Source of the DNA: Palsa-506 sp963836355
GTDB taxonomy: Bacteria > Actinomycetota > Actinomycetes > Streptosporangiales > Streptosporangiaceae
NCBI GenBank assembly: GCA_963836355.1
Contig: CAWIJO010000018.1
Span: 372,001-436,000 of the forward strand
DNA: 64,000 nt
Reading direction: 5' to 3'
Made by a program: the position numbers and the translations under genes. Below the pieces are notes generated by a model that saw only the letters and a program-made list of their open reading frames with translations, was not told where the DNA came from and ran no database searches. Position 1 is the first letter of the stretch; each line of letters begins with the position of its first letter. Below are positions 50,585 through 58,085 of the stretch, piece by piece.

Positions 50585-51533
50585 GGCGGAGACCGCAGGC
50601 CGGGCCGCAGGATCGCACTGGGCCCGGCCAGCCTCGGCGGGACAGCACCGCACCGACCTCGGCGGCGACGCGGCACGGCCGCTTGGTTACGTCGGCCCAG
50701 TCGTATCGCAGCGTGATGATCCCATCAGCCGCATTGGCGTTGTCCCGCCGCACGTCCGCCCACCGTGCCTCGGCCGGATGAGCTAGCCGGCCGTCTGTTT
50801 CGACGACCACCAGGTACTCCCGGTAGAGCGCATCCAGGTACTCGCTGCGCTTTCCGCGGACCACGCGGAACTGTCGCTGCGCTCGCGGCAGCCCATGGCC
50901 CCGCTCGACGTCGTGTAGATAGCGGTACTCAAGGACCGCATGGACGCCATCGGCGACGTCACCGAGCGCGAGTTGCAGCCCCTCGCGGAAGCGCAGCCTG
51001 GTGCGCTTCGACATCGCGTCATTGACCAACTGCGGCGTCGTCAGCCGCCCGCCGCAGGCAGCGCATAGCCAGGCCAGGGCGTCGTCAAAGGTCCGCGCCA
51101 CATCGGTGAGGTCCAGCACGGTCTCCTCAACCCGGGTGCGGGGCGGGGACTGGGCTGGATGGCAGGCGTGGCGGATGCGCTTTGATCGATGGATGATGAC
51201 GCCCGCTATCAGCTCGGGACGGCGGTCGACGGGCACGGTGACGTGGATTGACTGCGATGACTTTCGTGCCATGCCGTGCATTTCGGCTGCGGTGTAGTGG
51301 CTGAGGGCGGCACCCGGCCCGGCCCGCAAGACCGCCGCCCACAGCAGTGCTGCCCGGCCAGGCTCGCCGCTGAAGGCGGCAAAGACGCCACGGTGAATGC
51401 GCTGCCAGCGGCCGCCGTCGAGCTGCGCCTGGATCGTGTCCTTGGTCAGGCCCGTCAGGAGTGCCTGGCGGGTGGTGACCACTCCGCGCTGGAATTCGGC
51501 AAGGTCGCGGAAGGTTGCCGGGAGGCATTGCAT
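50571..51533 (-). CDS. AbiEi-like antitoxin-domain protein with DUF559-like C-terminus
   Basis: The protein has 320 residues. N-terminal winged helix of the AbiEi antitoxin/regulator type: EFQRGVVTTRQALLTGLTKD, then QAQLDGGRWQRIHRGVFAAF. The middle is the AbiEi-like beta domain (AALSHYTAAEMHGM, HVTVPVDRRPELIAGVIIHR). The C-terminal residues 205-300 resemble the very-short-patch-repair/DUF559 nuclease fold (DALYREYLVVVETDGRLAHP, then DNANAADGIITLRYDWADV). Many actinobacteria carry solitary copies without an AbiEii toxin, as here. It is possibly a regulator or defence protein. The tail is encoded partly by the 21-bp repeat. Confidence 0.8.
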   Translation of the reverse strand: MQCLPATFRDLAEFQRGVVTTRQALLTGLTKDTIQAQLDGGRWQRIHRGVFAAFSGEPGRAALLWAAVLRAGPGAALSHYTAAEMHGMARKSSQSIHVTVPVDRRPELIAGVIIHRSKRIRHACHPAQSPPRTRVEETVLDLTDVARTFDDALAWLCAACGGRLTTPQLVNDAMSKRTRLRFREGLQLALGDVADGVHAVLEYRYLHDVERGHGLPRAQRQFRVVRGKRSEYLDALYREYLVVVETDGRLAHPAEARWADVRRDNANAADGIITLRYDWADVTKRPCRVAAEVGAVLSRRGWPGPVRSCGPACGLRRPAA

Positions 51534-51571
51534 GCTGCTCAGGGTGGGTCATCGCGCCGGCACGCGGCACG

Positions 51572-51613
51572 TCCGAATTCACTCCTGTGGATATCCGAAT
51601 TCACTCCTGTGGA
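51572..51613. repeat. Direct repeat of 20 bases, spaced 22 bp
   Basis: TCCGAATTCACTCCTGTGGA occurs at 51572-51591 and 51594-51613, separated by two bases. It lies in the promoter region of the AbiEi-like gene, whose start is at 51533, so it could be a tandem operator for the wHTH protein. Confidence 0.9.
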
Positions 51614-51646
51614 CAACTGTGCTGATTGGCGCGCACTGGCGTAGCT

Positions 51647-51710
51647 CAGTCAATGATCGTGGAGGGTTGTTAGTGCTGGAGCACTAACAACCCTCCACGA
51701 TCATTGACTG
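51647..51710. repeat. Perfect inverted repeat, 30-bp arms and 4-base loop
   Basis: The left arm (51647-51676) begins CAGTCAATGATCGTGGAGGG and the right arm (51681-51710) is its exact complement, around TGGA. All 30 pairs match. No U-tract follows. It is divergently placed between the AbiEi-like gene and the papain-like gene, so it is not a simple terminator of either. It may be a mobile palindromic element, a structured RNA or a protein-binding cruciform. Confidence 0.97.
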
Positions 51711-51846
51711 CCGCGTTCGACGGCGTTGTGCGTGATGCCTAAGTTTCTAACGAGGTTGATGAGGTCATTGAGGTTATGAATGGAGCCGCGGAAGCCACCG
51801 CCAGGGACGCGGCAGCCACCAGGCACGCGAGACGGCGGGGCATTGG

Positions 51847-51906
51847 GCCGGAAGTTGTCCGGCGCAGCCGGAAGTTGTCCGGCGCAGCCGGAAGTTGTCC
51901 GGCGCA
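51847..51906. repeat. Three 20-bp tandem repeats
   Basis: GCCGGAAGTTGTCCGGCGCA is repeated three times; each unit contains the dyad CCGG-AAGTTGT-CCGG. It lies 100 bp upstream of the papain-like gene's ATG and could be an operator array. The rest of 51711-52009 is non-coding, with an AT-rich patch near 51740-51780. Confidence 0.95.
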
Positions 51907-52009
51907 TGTATCAGGTTCACGGCTGCGTCCTCTATTTCAAGAGGGTCCGGGACCGGCCTGGTTGCCGGGATCGGGGCGCCGAACTTTGCCAGACAAGGAA
52001 GGGCACACG

Positions 52010-52813
52010 ATGGCGTACAAGTATGGCCGCCGGCCACCAAAGAACGCGCCCGCGCTGCGGCTCGGGAGTTTCCTGCGCAGGGGGGCAGACGGGGTTCCTG
52101 CGCACCCGGACGAGGAGGACTACCTGGCCGACCTGGCCGACTGGCAGATGCTCGGCAACGACGCCGTGGGCGACTGCAACGCAGTCACCTGGGCAAACAT
52201 GCGCCGGCTCGTCACCGCGCACCTGTCCACCGAGTACTACCCGACCCAGGCGCAGGTGTTTGAGTTCTACCAGACGCAGAACCCGGACTTCGATCCGAAC
52301 GGCAGCCAGCGGACGAACGGGCCGGGAAGCAACGCTGACCAGGGCATGGTCATCCAGACTGGGCTGGAGTACCTGCACGCGACGGGCGGCCCCGACGGCG
52401 TAAAGGCGGTCGCGTTCGCCAAGGTCGACCACACCCAGATGGCGGAAGTGAAGGCCGCTCTCGCCATTTTCGGCGGGCTGTGGCTGGGAATCAACGTGCT
52501 TGAGGCGAATCAGCACGAGTTCGCCAATGGCAAGCCGTGGACGGACGTGATCGGCTCCCCGATTGAGGGCGGTCACGCCATTCTCGGCGGCGGCTACTCC
52601 TCGGACGTCAAGTTCATCACCTGGGCCAAGGAGACCGAGTTCGCCGAGTCGTTCTGGAACGGCGTGGTCCAGGGTAATCCGCTGGTCGAGGAGGCCTGGG
52701 TCGCCATCTGGCCCGAGCACCTGGGCACGAGGGGATTCGCGCAGGGCGTCGACCAGAATCAGCTCGCGGCCGACTACCAGGCCCTGACCGGCAGCACCCT
52801 GTCGCTGCCCTGA
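52010..52813 (+). CDS. Papain-like (C1-type fold) cysteine-peptidase-like protein
   Basis: The protein has 267 residues from ATG 52010 with AAGGAAGGG upstream; the longer frame includes the repeat array and is rejected. The motif GNDAVGDCNAVTWANMRRLV (candidate nucleophile Cys56) and SPIEGGHAILGGGYSSDVKF (His189), followed by a Trp-rich strand, reproduce the Cys...His arrangement of papain folds. No signal peptide or propeptide is seen, so it is cytoplasmic or of phage type. It could also be an inactive scaffold. Ends ALTGSTLSLP, with a hairpin 65 bp downstream. Confidence 0.75.
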   Translation: MAYKYGRRPPKNAPALRLGSFLRRGADGVPAHPDEEDYLADLADWQMLGNDAVGDCNAVTWANMRRLVTAHLSTEYYPTQAQVFEFYQTQNPDFDPNGSQRTNGPGSNADQGMVIQTGLEYLHATGGPDGVKAVAFAKVDHTQMAEVKAALAIFGGLWLGINVLEANQHEFANGKPWTDVIGSPIEGGHAILGGGYSSDVKFITWAKETEFAESFWNGVVQGNPLVEEAWVAIWPEHLGTRGFAQGVDQNQLAADYQALTGSTLSLP

Positions 52814-52877
52814 GGCGGCTAGCCCGGCGCCGGGCCGGCCGGCCAGTCTCGGGGAACAGCCCGCCAGCCCGGGCCGG

Positions 52878-52909
52878 GGCCTGAGCCAGCCGGTCGGCCG
52901 GCTCAGGCC
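52878..52909 (+). terminator. Hairpin after the papain-like gene
   Basis: GGCCTGAGCC and GGCTCAGGCC form a perfect 10-bp stem around a GC-rich 12-base loop that can pair further. It fits an intrinsic terminator lacking a U-tract. Confidence 0.7.
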
Positions 52910-52985
52910 TGGCGGCGGGCGGCCAGGTGCGACGCGGCGGAGTGGATGGCGCCTTTGCCGCCGCCGGCCTGCTCTATATGGTGAC

Positions 52986-53096
52986 ATGCGGCGGCAGCGG
53001 AAGACCGCGCTCGAGGTCCGGGATCCGGCGTCACTGCCGTGGATCGGCGCGGTGCTCGGCCGGATCAGCGACATCCTGGCCGACCTCGGGCCGTAG
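52986..53096 (+). CDS. Possible 36-residue small protein
   Basis: ATG 52986 to TAG encodes MRRQRKTALEVRDPASLPWI, then GAVLGRISDILADLGP. It has G/C-rich third positions, a basic start and a predicted amphipathic helix at the end. The RBS is weak (none obvious). Too short to assign; listed because it is protein-like and isolated in a 440-bp gap (52814-53253) that otherwise holds only the terminator hairpin. Confidence 0.35.
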   Translation: MRRQRKTALEVRDPASLPWIGAVLGRISDILADLGP

Positions 53097-53253
53097 CACA
53101 GCTGCCAGTGGCCCATCAGCCTGGCCTTTTGTCATTCGTGCTTAATGATTCCCGGGTAGCCTCCGGAGGCATGCGCTACGTCAACGGGCGGCCGTGGCCC
53201 GCTGCCGTGCTGATCATGACCACCATCAGCTGCGGGCTACGGAGCAGGCGGCC

Positions 53254-54768
53254 GTGACGCATGGCCAGCGCCGCCGGGGCGGATTCCGGCTGCAGCAGCC
53301 CCTGGAGTCGCCGGGCCAGGCCCGAGCGGGGGCCAAGCCGCCTGAACCCGAGCGACCTGGAGCCGACCGGCCGCGATCCGGGCGAGCGCGAACCTGGTGG
53401 CCGGGATCAGAGCAGCCTGCCGATGACCGGCCACATCCCGGGCTGGCGGGATCCGAATGGCCGGGAAACGATCAGGAACACCCCGCGCGGCCGCCGTGGA
53501 TGCTGCCGGCCAACTCCGATCCGCAACTGCCCGCCATCATCCGCGCCCTCCTAGCGCGCCGGGCCGCGCGGCGGGCTGACCGGCGGGCCGCCAGGAAGGC
53601 GCGGCGGACGATCGCCGGCCGCCATCCGGTCGTTACCGCCTTCGCCGCCGTAACCGTCGCGCTAATTCCGGTGTGGGTGTCGCTGGGCGGCGCGCTTACC
53701 AACCCGAGCCTCGGCAACTCGGTCTCCGCGCGGTTCGCCGAGTGGGCCCGCGACCATGGCGCGAGCCCGGTCGTCAACTGGGCCGAGAACGCCTGGTACT
53801 CAGCCCATCCGCCGCCAGTGGGCGGTGCTCCGGCCAAGGGTTCCATCCCCGGGCTGCAGTCGTCCGGCCAGCCAGGCCACCACCGGAAGGGCACGCATGC
53901 CGCCGCGCACCTGCCGCGCCCGGCGAGGATGTCGACCCCGGCGAAGCACCCGCTCGCCGGCGAGGGAGTCTGGCACCCGGCCGGGCGGACGGTCGGCGGC
54001 GTTCCCGCCGTCTACCAGACCTGGGTGCGCCCCGATGGCGTGCACACGAGCCTGGTAACCGGGGTGGCCTGGATGGATACCAAGCTGCTCCGGGCAACGC
54101 TCTACTCCGGCAGCACGATCCCCGGCGGCGGGCCGTACCGGCATACCGCCCCGATCGGTTCGGCCAGCGCGAGAAGCGTGGTCGCCGCGTTCAACGCCGG
54201 CTTCCTCATGCAGAACGCGCAGGGCGGCTACTACACCGAAGGCAAGACGATCGCGCCATTGCGGAAGGGCGCCGCGTCGTTCGTCATCTACCGCAACGGC
54301 TCGGTCAACATCGCCGCCTGGGGCAGGGACGCGACGATGGGCCCGAGCGTGGTCTCGGTACGGCAGAATCTCGCGCTCCTCGTCGATCACGGCAAGGCCA
54401 CCCCCGGACTCAACCCCAGCGATACCACGAAATGGGGATTCACGCTGGGCAACCAGGTCTACGTATGGAGATCGGGTGTGGGCATCACGGCCGACGGCGC
54501 GCTCGTCTATGTCGGCGGACCTGGGCTTAACATCACGACGCTCGCCGATCTGCTGGCCCGGGCCGGGGCCGTGCGCGCCATGGAACTCGACATCAACACC
54601 GACTGGGTGGACTACGCGACGTACGATCCGCGCAGTGCCACCGGCGCCGCCACGGCGGCGAACGGCAAGGCGCTGCTGCCCGGGATGGTAGGCGGGGTGG
54701 GCCGCTACTTCACGTCGTACTGGTCGCGCGACTTCTTCACGATGTCAGGCCGTTACCCCGGGTCGTGA
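53254..54768 (+). CDS. Membrane-anchored phosphodiester glycosidase (NAGPA-domain) protein
   Basis: The protein has about 504 residues from GTG 53254 with GGAG upstream. A long Pro/Gly/Arg-rich cytoplasmic tail leads to a membrane span near residue 125 (VVTAFAAVTVALIPVWVSLG), followed by an extracellular Ser/Pro/His-rich linker. The C-terminal 300 residues have the NAGPA pattern: VAAFNAGFLMQNAQGGYYTE, LALLVDHGKATPGLNPSD, ITADGALVYVGGPGLNITTL and MELDINTDWVDYATYD. The family cleaves sugar-phosphate diesters, for example in teichoic-acid-like or capsular polymers. It heads the extracellular glycan region. Confidence 0.9.
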   Translation: MTHGQRRRGGFRLQQPLESPGQARAGAKPPEPERPGADRPRSGRARTWWPGSEQPADDRPHPGLAGSEWPGNDQEHPARPPWMLPANSDPQLPAIIRALLARRAARRADRRAARKARRTIAGRHPVVTAFAAVTVALIPVWVSLGGALTNPSLGNSVSARFAEWARDHGASPVVNWAENAWYSAHPPPVGGAPAKGSIPGLQSSGQPGHHRKGTHAAAHLPRPARMSTPAKHPLAGEGVWHPAGRTVGGVPAVYQTWVRPDGVHTSLVTGVAWMDTKLLRATLYSGSTIPGGGPYRHTAPIGSASARSVVAAFNAGFLMQNAQGGYYTEGKTIAPLRKGAASFVIYRNGSVNIAAWGRDATMGPSVVSVRQNLALLVDHGKATPGLNPSDTTKWGFTLGNQVYVWRSGVGITADGALVYVGGPGLNITTLADLLARAGAVRAMELDINTDWVDYATYDPRSATGAATAANGKALLPGMVGGVGRYFTSYWSRDFFTMSGRYPGS

Positions 54769-54803
54769 CTCAGCTCCCTCAGCTGGGGACCGTCCGGACA
54801 AGA

Positions 54804-56063
54804 TCACGGTCGGCGGCCGGAGATCAGAGTGAAGGGGTTGATCTTTCCGGCGGCCAGAATGTACCAGGCGGTCGCGCCAGTGTGCAGCGACGTGTAGTAG
54901 AAGCCGCCGCCGCAGTCGCCGAGCCCGTTCCTTGAGGCCGCGATGACGCCTAGGCCGTTGTTGTCGGGCCCGTGCGTCTGGGCATAGTAGACGTCCGCCA
55001 GGTACCTTGCCGCTGTGGCAGCGTCCCCTGGCCCGCCGCGAAGTTCAAGTGCGTCAGCGAGGTGCGCAGTTCCCTCGAACCAGACGCCCGAACGGTCCGC
55101 ATGGCAGAAGCTCACGCCGCTGAACCCGCCGGCGAAGACGGCGAGGTTGCGCACGTCCCAGCCGACCGACGCCGCATAGCCGGGATCGCGCAGGGCCAGG
55201 TACGACCAGCTGTTGACATCTTCGGGCAGGACGACGTCGTTCGCGGTCTGCCCGTCCACGGTCGTTCCGACGTAGAACCGGCCCTGGGGTGCATTCCACA
55301 TCCCTGCGACAAAGCGCCTCGCCCACGCCGCCCTAGCCGACCAGGCCGGATCGCCCGTCTCCGCGGCGAGCATGCCGAAGAAGGCATACAGGTCGATATT
55401 GTGCTCGGTGGACTTCCATTCGATCTTCTGGCCGGTCGCCTTCTCACCGCCGGTATACCCGCCCTGCCCCCGCGTGTCGTAGCAGTGGGCCTGAATCCAG
55501 TTCCCGATCGCTTCCGCCCCCGCGAGGTAGGCATTCCTGCCGGTAGCCGCGTAGAGCTGGACAAGGGCCTGGCCGGCCTACGCCATGCCTCCCACGTAGG
55601 CGGCCGCATTGGTGGCCTTGGCATCGCCAGGGCTGCGGAGGGGGGTCGGCGCGTACGCAGCGCGGATGCGCCCGTCATGTTGCGGATCGTTTGCCTGCAC
55701 ATACAGCAGGCCGTCGCCGATGACCGCTGCCCTCGACCGCCGAGCCGGGGTGCCTGCCGCCAGGTACGCATCGATGACAAGCGCATCGTCGTAGGTCACC
55801 GCGGCCGTGAAGTGCTGCCTTCCTAGGGCGCCTCCGGTGAAGCTCTGCACGAGGCGGGGGGCGGAGCCGGTTGCGTACCGGTCCATCATCCGGCCGAGGA
55901 ACAAGTAGGCATCCGCGACGCTCCGCTTCAGCTGCCTGGCCGGAACGCGGGCGGCCGGGGCCGCCGTGGCGCGATCCCCGGCAGGCCAGCAGCCCGCGAC
56001 GCTGGTGGCAACGACAGCCGCCCCGGCCACCACGGCAACACCCGCCAGTGCGATCCGGCTCAT
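54804..56063 (-). pseudogene. Lipoprotein alpha/alpha-barrel glycosidase-like protein with in-frame TAG
   Basis: From ATG 56063 the lipoprotein signal ALAGVAVVAGAAVVATSVAG-C is followed by a helical-barrel protein (YLFLGRMMDRYATGSAPRLV; YDDALVIDAYLAAGTPARRS). At 55578-55580 an in-frame TAG interrupts AAYVGGMA-stop-AGQALVQLYA; the same frame then stays open to 54804, with well-conserved composition (AEAIGNWIQAHCYDTRGQGG; FEGTAHLADALELRGGPGDA; GDCGGGFYYTSLHTGATAWY). TGG to TAG, Trp to stop, is the simplest change. If real, it leaves a 162-residue truncated product. The fold suggests a secreted glycosidase acting with the adjacent phosphodiester glycosidase. Confidence 0.8.
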
Positions 56064-56267
56064 TACCGCCCCCCGCCGCGGCCGTACCCCCCGCCGCGGC
56101 CGTACCCGGCCGCCGTCTCGTCGGCTGCCAGCGTTTCGCGTCGTTGCGGCGACTCGAGCGGGCCGCCGGGTGGATTCACCCGCAGGTATCACGTATTGTA
56201 ATTCAGATGTAACTCATTGCCATCAAACGTATGCATGTCCGGACGCGGGGGCAACTGGAGTGGGCAG

Positions 56268-56366
56268 ATGACGAGCAGCAAACGTGGCAAGCCGCAAGGG
56301 CGGACGCTGGTGGCCGGGGACGTCGTGCCGATGCGGGACAGGGCGGTGCAGCATGCCGCGTCGTAA
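56268..56366 (+). CDS. Possible 32-residue peptide ORF overlapping the ATP-grasp start
   Basis: ATG 56268 has GGAG 7 bases upstream (CTGGAGTGGGCAG) and encodes MTSSKRGKPQGRTLVAGDVV, then PMRDRAVQHAAS. The stop lies 14 bases inside the ATP-grasp gene, giving translational coupling. ATP-grasp ligases sometimes modify a peptide encoded just upstream. The tail here lacks the Thr/Ser/Glu/Asp-rich core usual for graspetides, so it may only be a leader peptide. Confidence 0.35.
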   Translation: MTSSKRGKPQGRTLVAGDVVPMRDRAVQHAAS

Positions 56367-57360
56367 TATCCCGAATGCAGCGCTGCGGACCGTCCGGGTT
56401 CTGGTGACCGGTGTCGGCGGCCCCGCCGCGGTTTCGGTCATGAAGTCCCTCGGCCGCGACCCGACGGTGGAACTCATCGCGGCTGACATGGACCCCTGGG
56501 CTGCCGGGCTCTACCTGGTGCCACCGGATGCGAGAACACTGATTCCGGCCGGCCTCGACCCCGCCTTCGCAGGAACCTTGCTTGCCCGCTGCGTGGCGAT
56601 GGGGGTGAACATCGTCATCCCGACAGTCGATTCCGAGCTGCGGCCGCTGAACGGGGCCCGCGCAGATTTTGCCCGGAACGGGATCCAGCTGCTGCTGGCG
56701 CCAGGCCCGGCGCTGGACGTCACGCTCGACAAGCTCGCCCTCGTGCGGCGCTGCGCCGGGCACGTCCGGGTGCCGCGGACCGAATGTTTCGACGCTCCCC
56801 CTGATCTGGGCTCCTGGGCCTACCCGGTTGTCGTCAAGCCACGGAGCGGCAGCGGGTCCAGGGACATCTCCGTCGTGCAATCCAGCCGATCGCTCGCCGC
56901 GATGGACGCATCCGCCGACTTCATCATCCAGGAGTACCTGCCCGGCGATGAGTACTCCATCGACGTGCTCGCCGATGCCGGGGGGCACGTGGTAGCCTCC
57001 GTGCCGCGGGACCGCACCAGGGTGGACTCGGGTGTCTCGGTAGCCGGCCGGACGATCCACGACACCGAGCTTGAGCAGTTCGGCAGTGCCGTCGCCGCCG
57101 CTACCGGCCTCACCTATGTCGCGAACGTGCAATGCCGCCGGGACCTGGCCGGCCACCCGGCTCTGCTGGAGGTGAACCCGCGCTTTCCCGGTGCCATGCC
57201 GCTGACAGTGGCAAGCGGTGTCGACATGCCTCGGATGGCCCTGGACTCACTCCGCGGCCTGGCGCTGCCCGGGCATGCCGACTTCCGCGAGATAGCCATG
57301 ATCCGCTACCTCGAGGAGCGTTTCATCGAGCTGGGCGAAGTCCAGAAGCTCACGGCATGA
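56353..57360 (+). CDS. ATP-grasp family ligase (CarB-like)
   Basis: The protein has 335 residues from ATG 56353. The pre-ATP-grasp Rossmann start VRVLVTGVGGPAAVSVMKSL is followed by ATP-grasp motifs: YPVVVKPRSGSGSRDISVVQ (P-loop-like), DFIIQEYLPGDEYSIDVLAD, and metal-binding ALLEVNPRFPGAMPLTVASG. It belongs to the CarB/PylC-like group that forms amide or ester bonds on small carboxylates or sugars. Its stop overlaps the PHP gene's ATG (ATGA). It is first in a tightly overlapped operon with PHP and two GT2 genes, so it may decorate the glycan made by them. Confidence 0.9.
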   Translation: MPRRNIPNAALRTVRVLVTGVGGPAAVSVMKSLGRDPTVELIAADMDPWAAGLYLVPPDARTLIPAGLDPAFAGTLLARCVAMGVNIVIPTVDSELRPLNGARADFARNGIQLLLAPGPALDVTLDKLALVRRCAGHVRVPRTECFDAPPDLGSWAYPVVVKPRSGSGSRDISVVQSSRSLAAMDASADFIIQEYLPGDEYSIDVLADAGGHVVASVPRDRTRVDSGVSVAGRTIHDTELEQFGSAVAAATGLTYVANVQCRRDLAGHPALLEVNPRFPGAMPLTVASGVDMPRMALDSLRGLALPGHADFREIAMIRYLEERFIELGEVQKLTA

Positions 57361-58085
57361 ATACCGGCCCCCGGCTGGATGAGGACTACCACGTCCACTC
57401 GACGTTCTCCGACGACGCGGTGAGCACCCTGGCCGGGAACGTCGCCGCCGCGCGTGAGCGCGGGCTGCGGACGCTCTGCCTGGCCGACCACGTCCGCCGC
57501 GGGACGCCATGGGTGCCGGAGTTCCTGTCCGCCGTGCACGCGCTGCGGCCGGTGCCCGGACTTGACGTGCTGGCCGGGGTGGAAGCAAAGATCCTGGACC
57601 GGGCCGGGCGGCTTGACCTCCCGGACGGCGCTGACGGCGCGGATCTCGTCCTGGTCGCAGATCACCAGTTCCCGGGTGATCGCGGGCCGGTCCATCCGCG
57701 GAAGATGCGGGACGCGATAGCCGCCGGTGCGATCACGGCGCAGGAGGTGATCGATTGCCTCATCGAGGCCACGGCCAACGCCCTGAAGGCGGCCGGGCGG
57801 CCCCAGCTTGCGCACCTGTTCAGCGTGCTGCCCAAGATGGGGATCGATGAGTCCAGCGTCCCTGATCAGGCGATCGGCCACCTCGCGCGCCGGGCCCGCA
57901 TCGCCGGTGCGCTGCTGGAAGTCAACGAGAAGTGGGCCTGCCCGTCGGCCCGGACCGTCCGGGCGTTCGCGGCTGCGGGCGTGCGGCTGGTGGCGAGCAC
58001 TGACAGCCACGACTGCCGCGACATCGGAGTCTACGTTTGGGTCCGGGGCATTGCCGGTGCCGCCTTCCCTGGCCCGGTGCGGTGA
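57357..58085 (+). CDS. PHP-domain phosphohydrolase/metal-dependent hydrolase
   Basis: The protein has 242 residues. PHP motifs: DEDYHVHSTFSDDA (H-x-H), RTLCLADHVRRG, LAGVEAKILD, VLVADHQFPGD and VRLVASTDSHDCRDIG. These ligate up to three metals and hydrolyse phosphoesters, for example histidinol phosphate or sugar phosphate. Overlaps both neighbours: 4 bp with ATP-grasp and 1 bp with GT2 (TGATG). As bacterial capsule operons often include a PHP-type tyrosine phosphatase (CpsB/YwqE), control of glycan synthesis is a reasonable inference. Confidence 0.88.
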   Translation: MNTGPRLDEDYHVHSTFSDDAVSTLAGNVAAARERGLRTLCLADHVRRGTPWVPEFLSAVHALRPVPGLDVLAGVEAKILDRAGRLDLPDGADGADLVLVADHQFPGDRGPVHPRKMRDAIAAGAITAQEVIDCLIEATANALKAAGRPQLAHLFSVLPKMGIDESSVPDQAIGHLARRARIAGALLEVNEKWACPSARTVRAFAAAGVRLVASTDSHDCRDIGVYVWVRGIAGAAFPGPVR

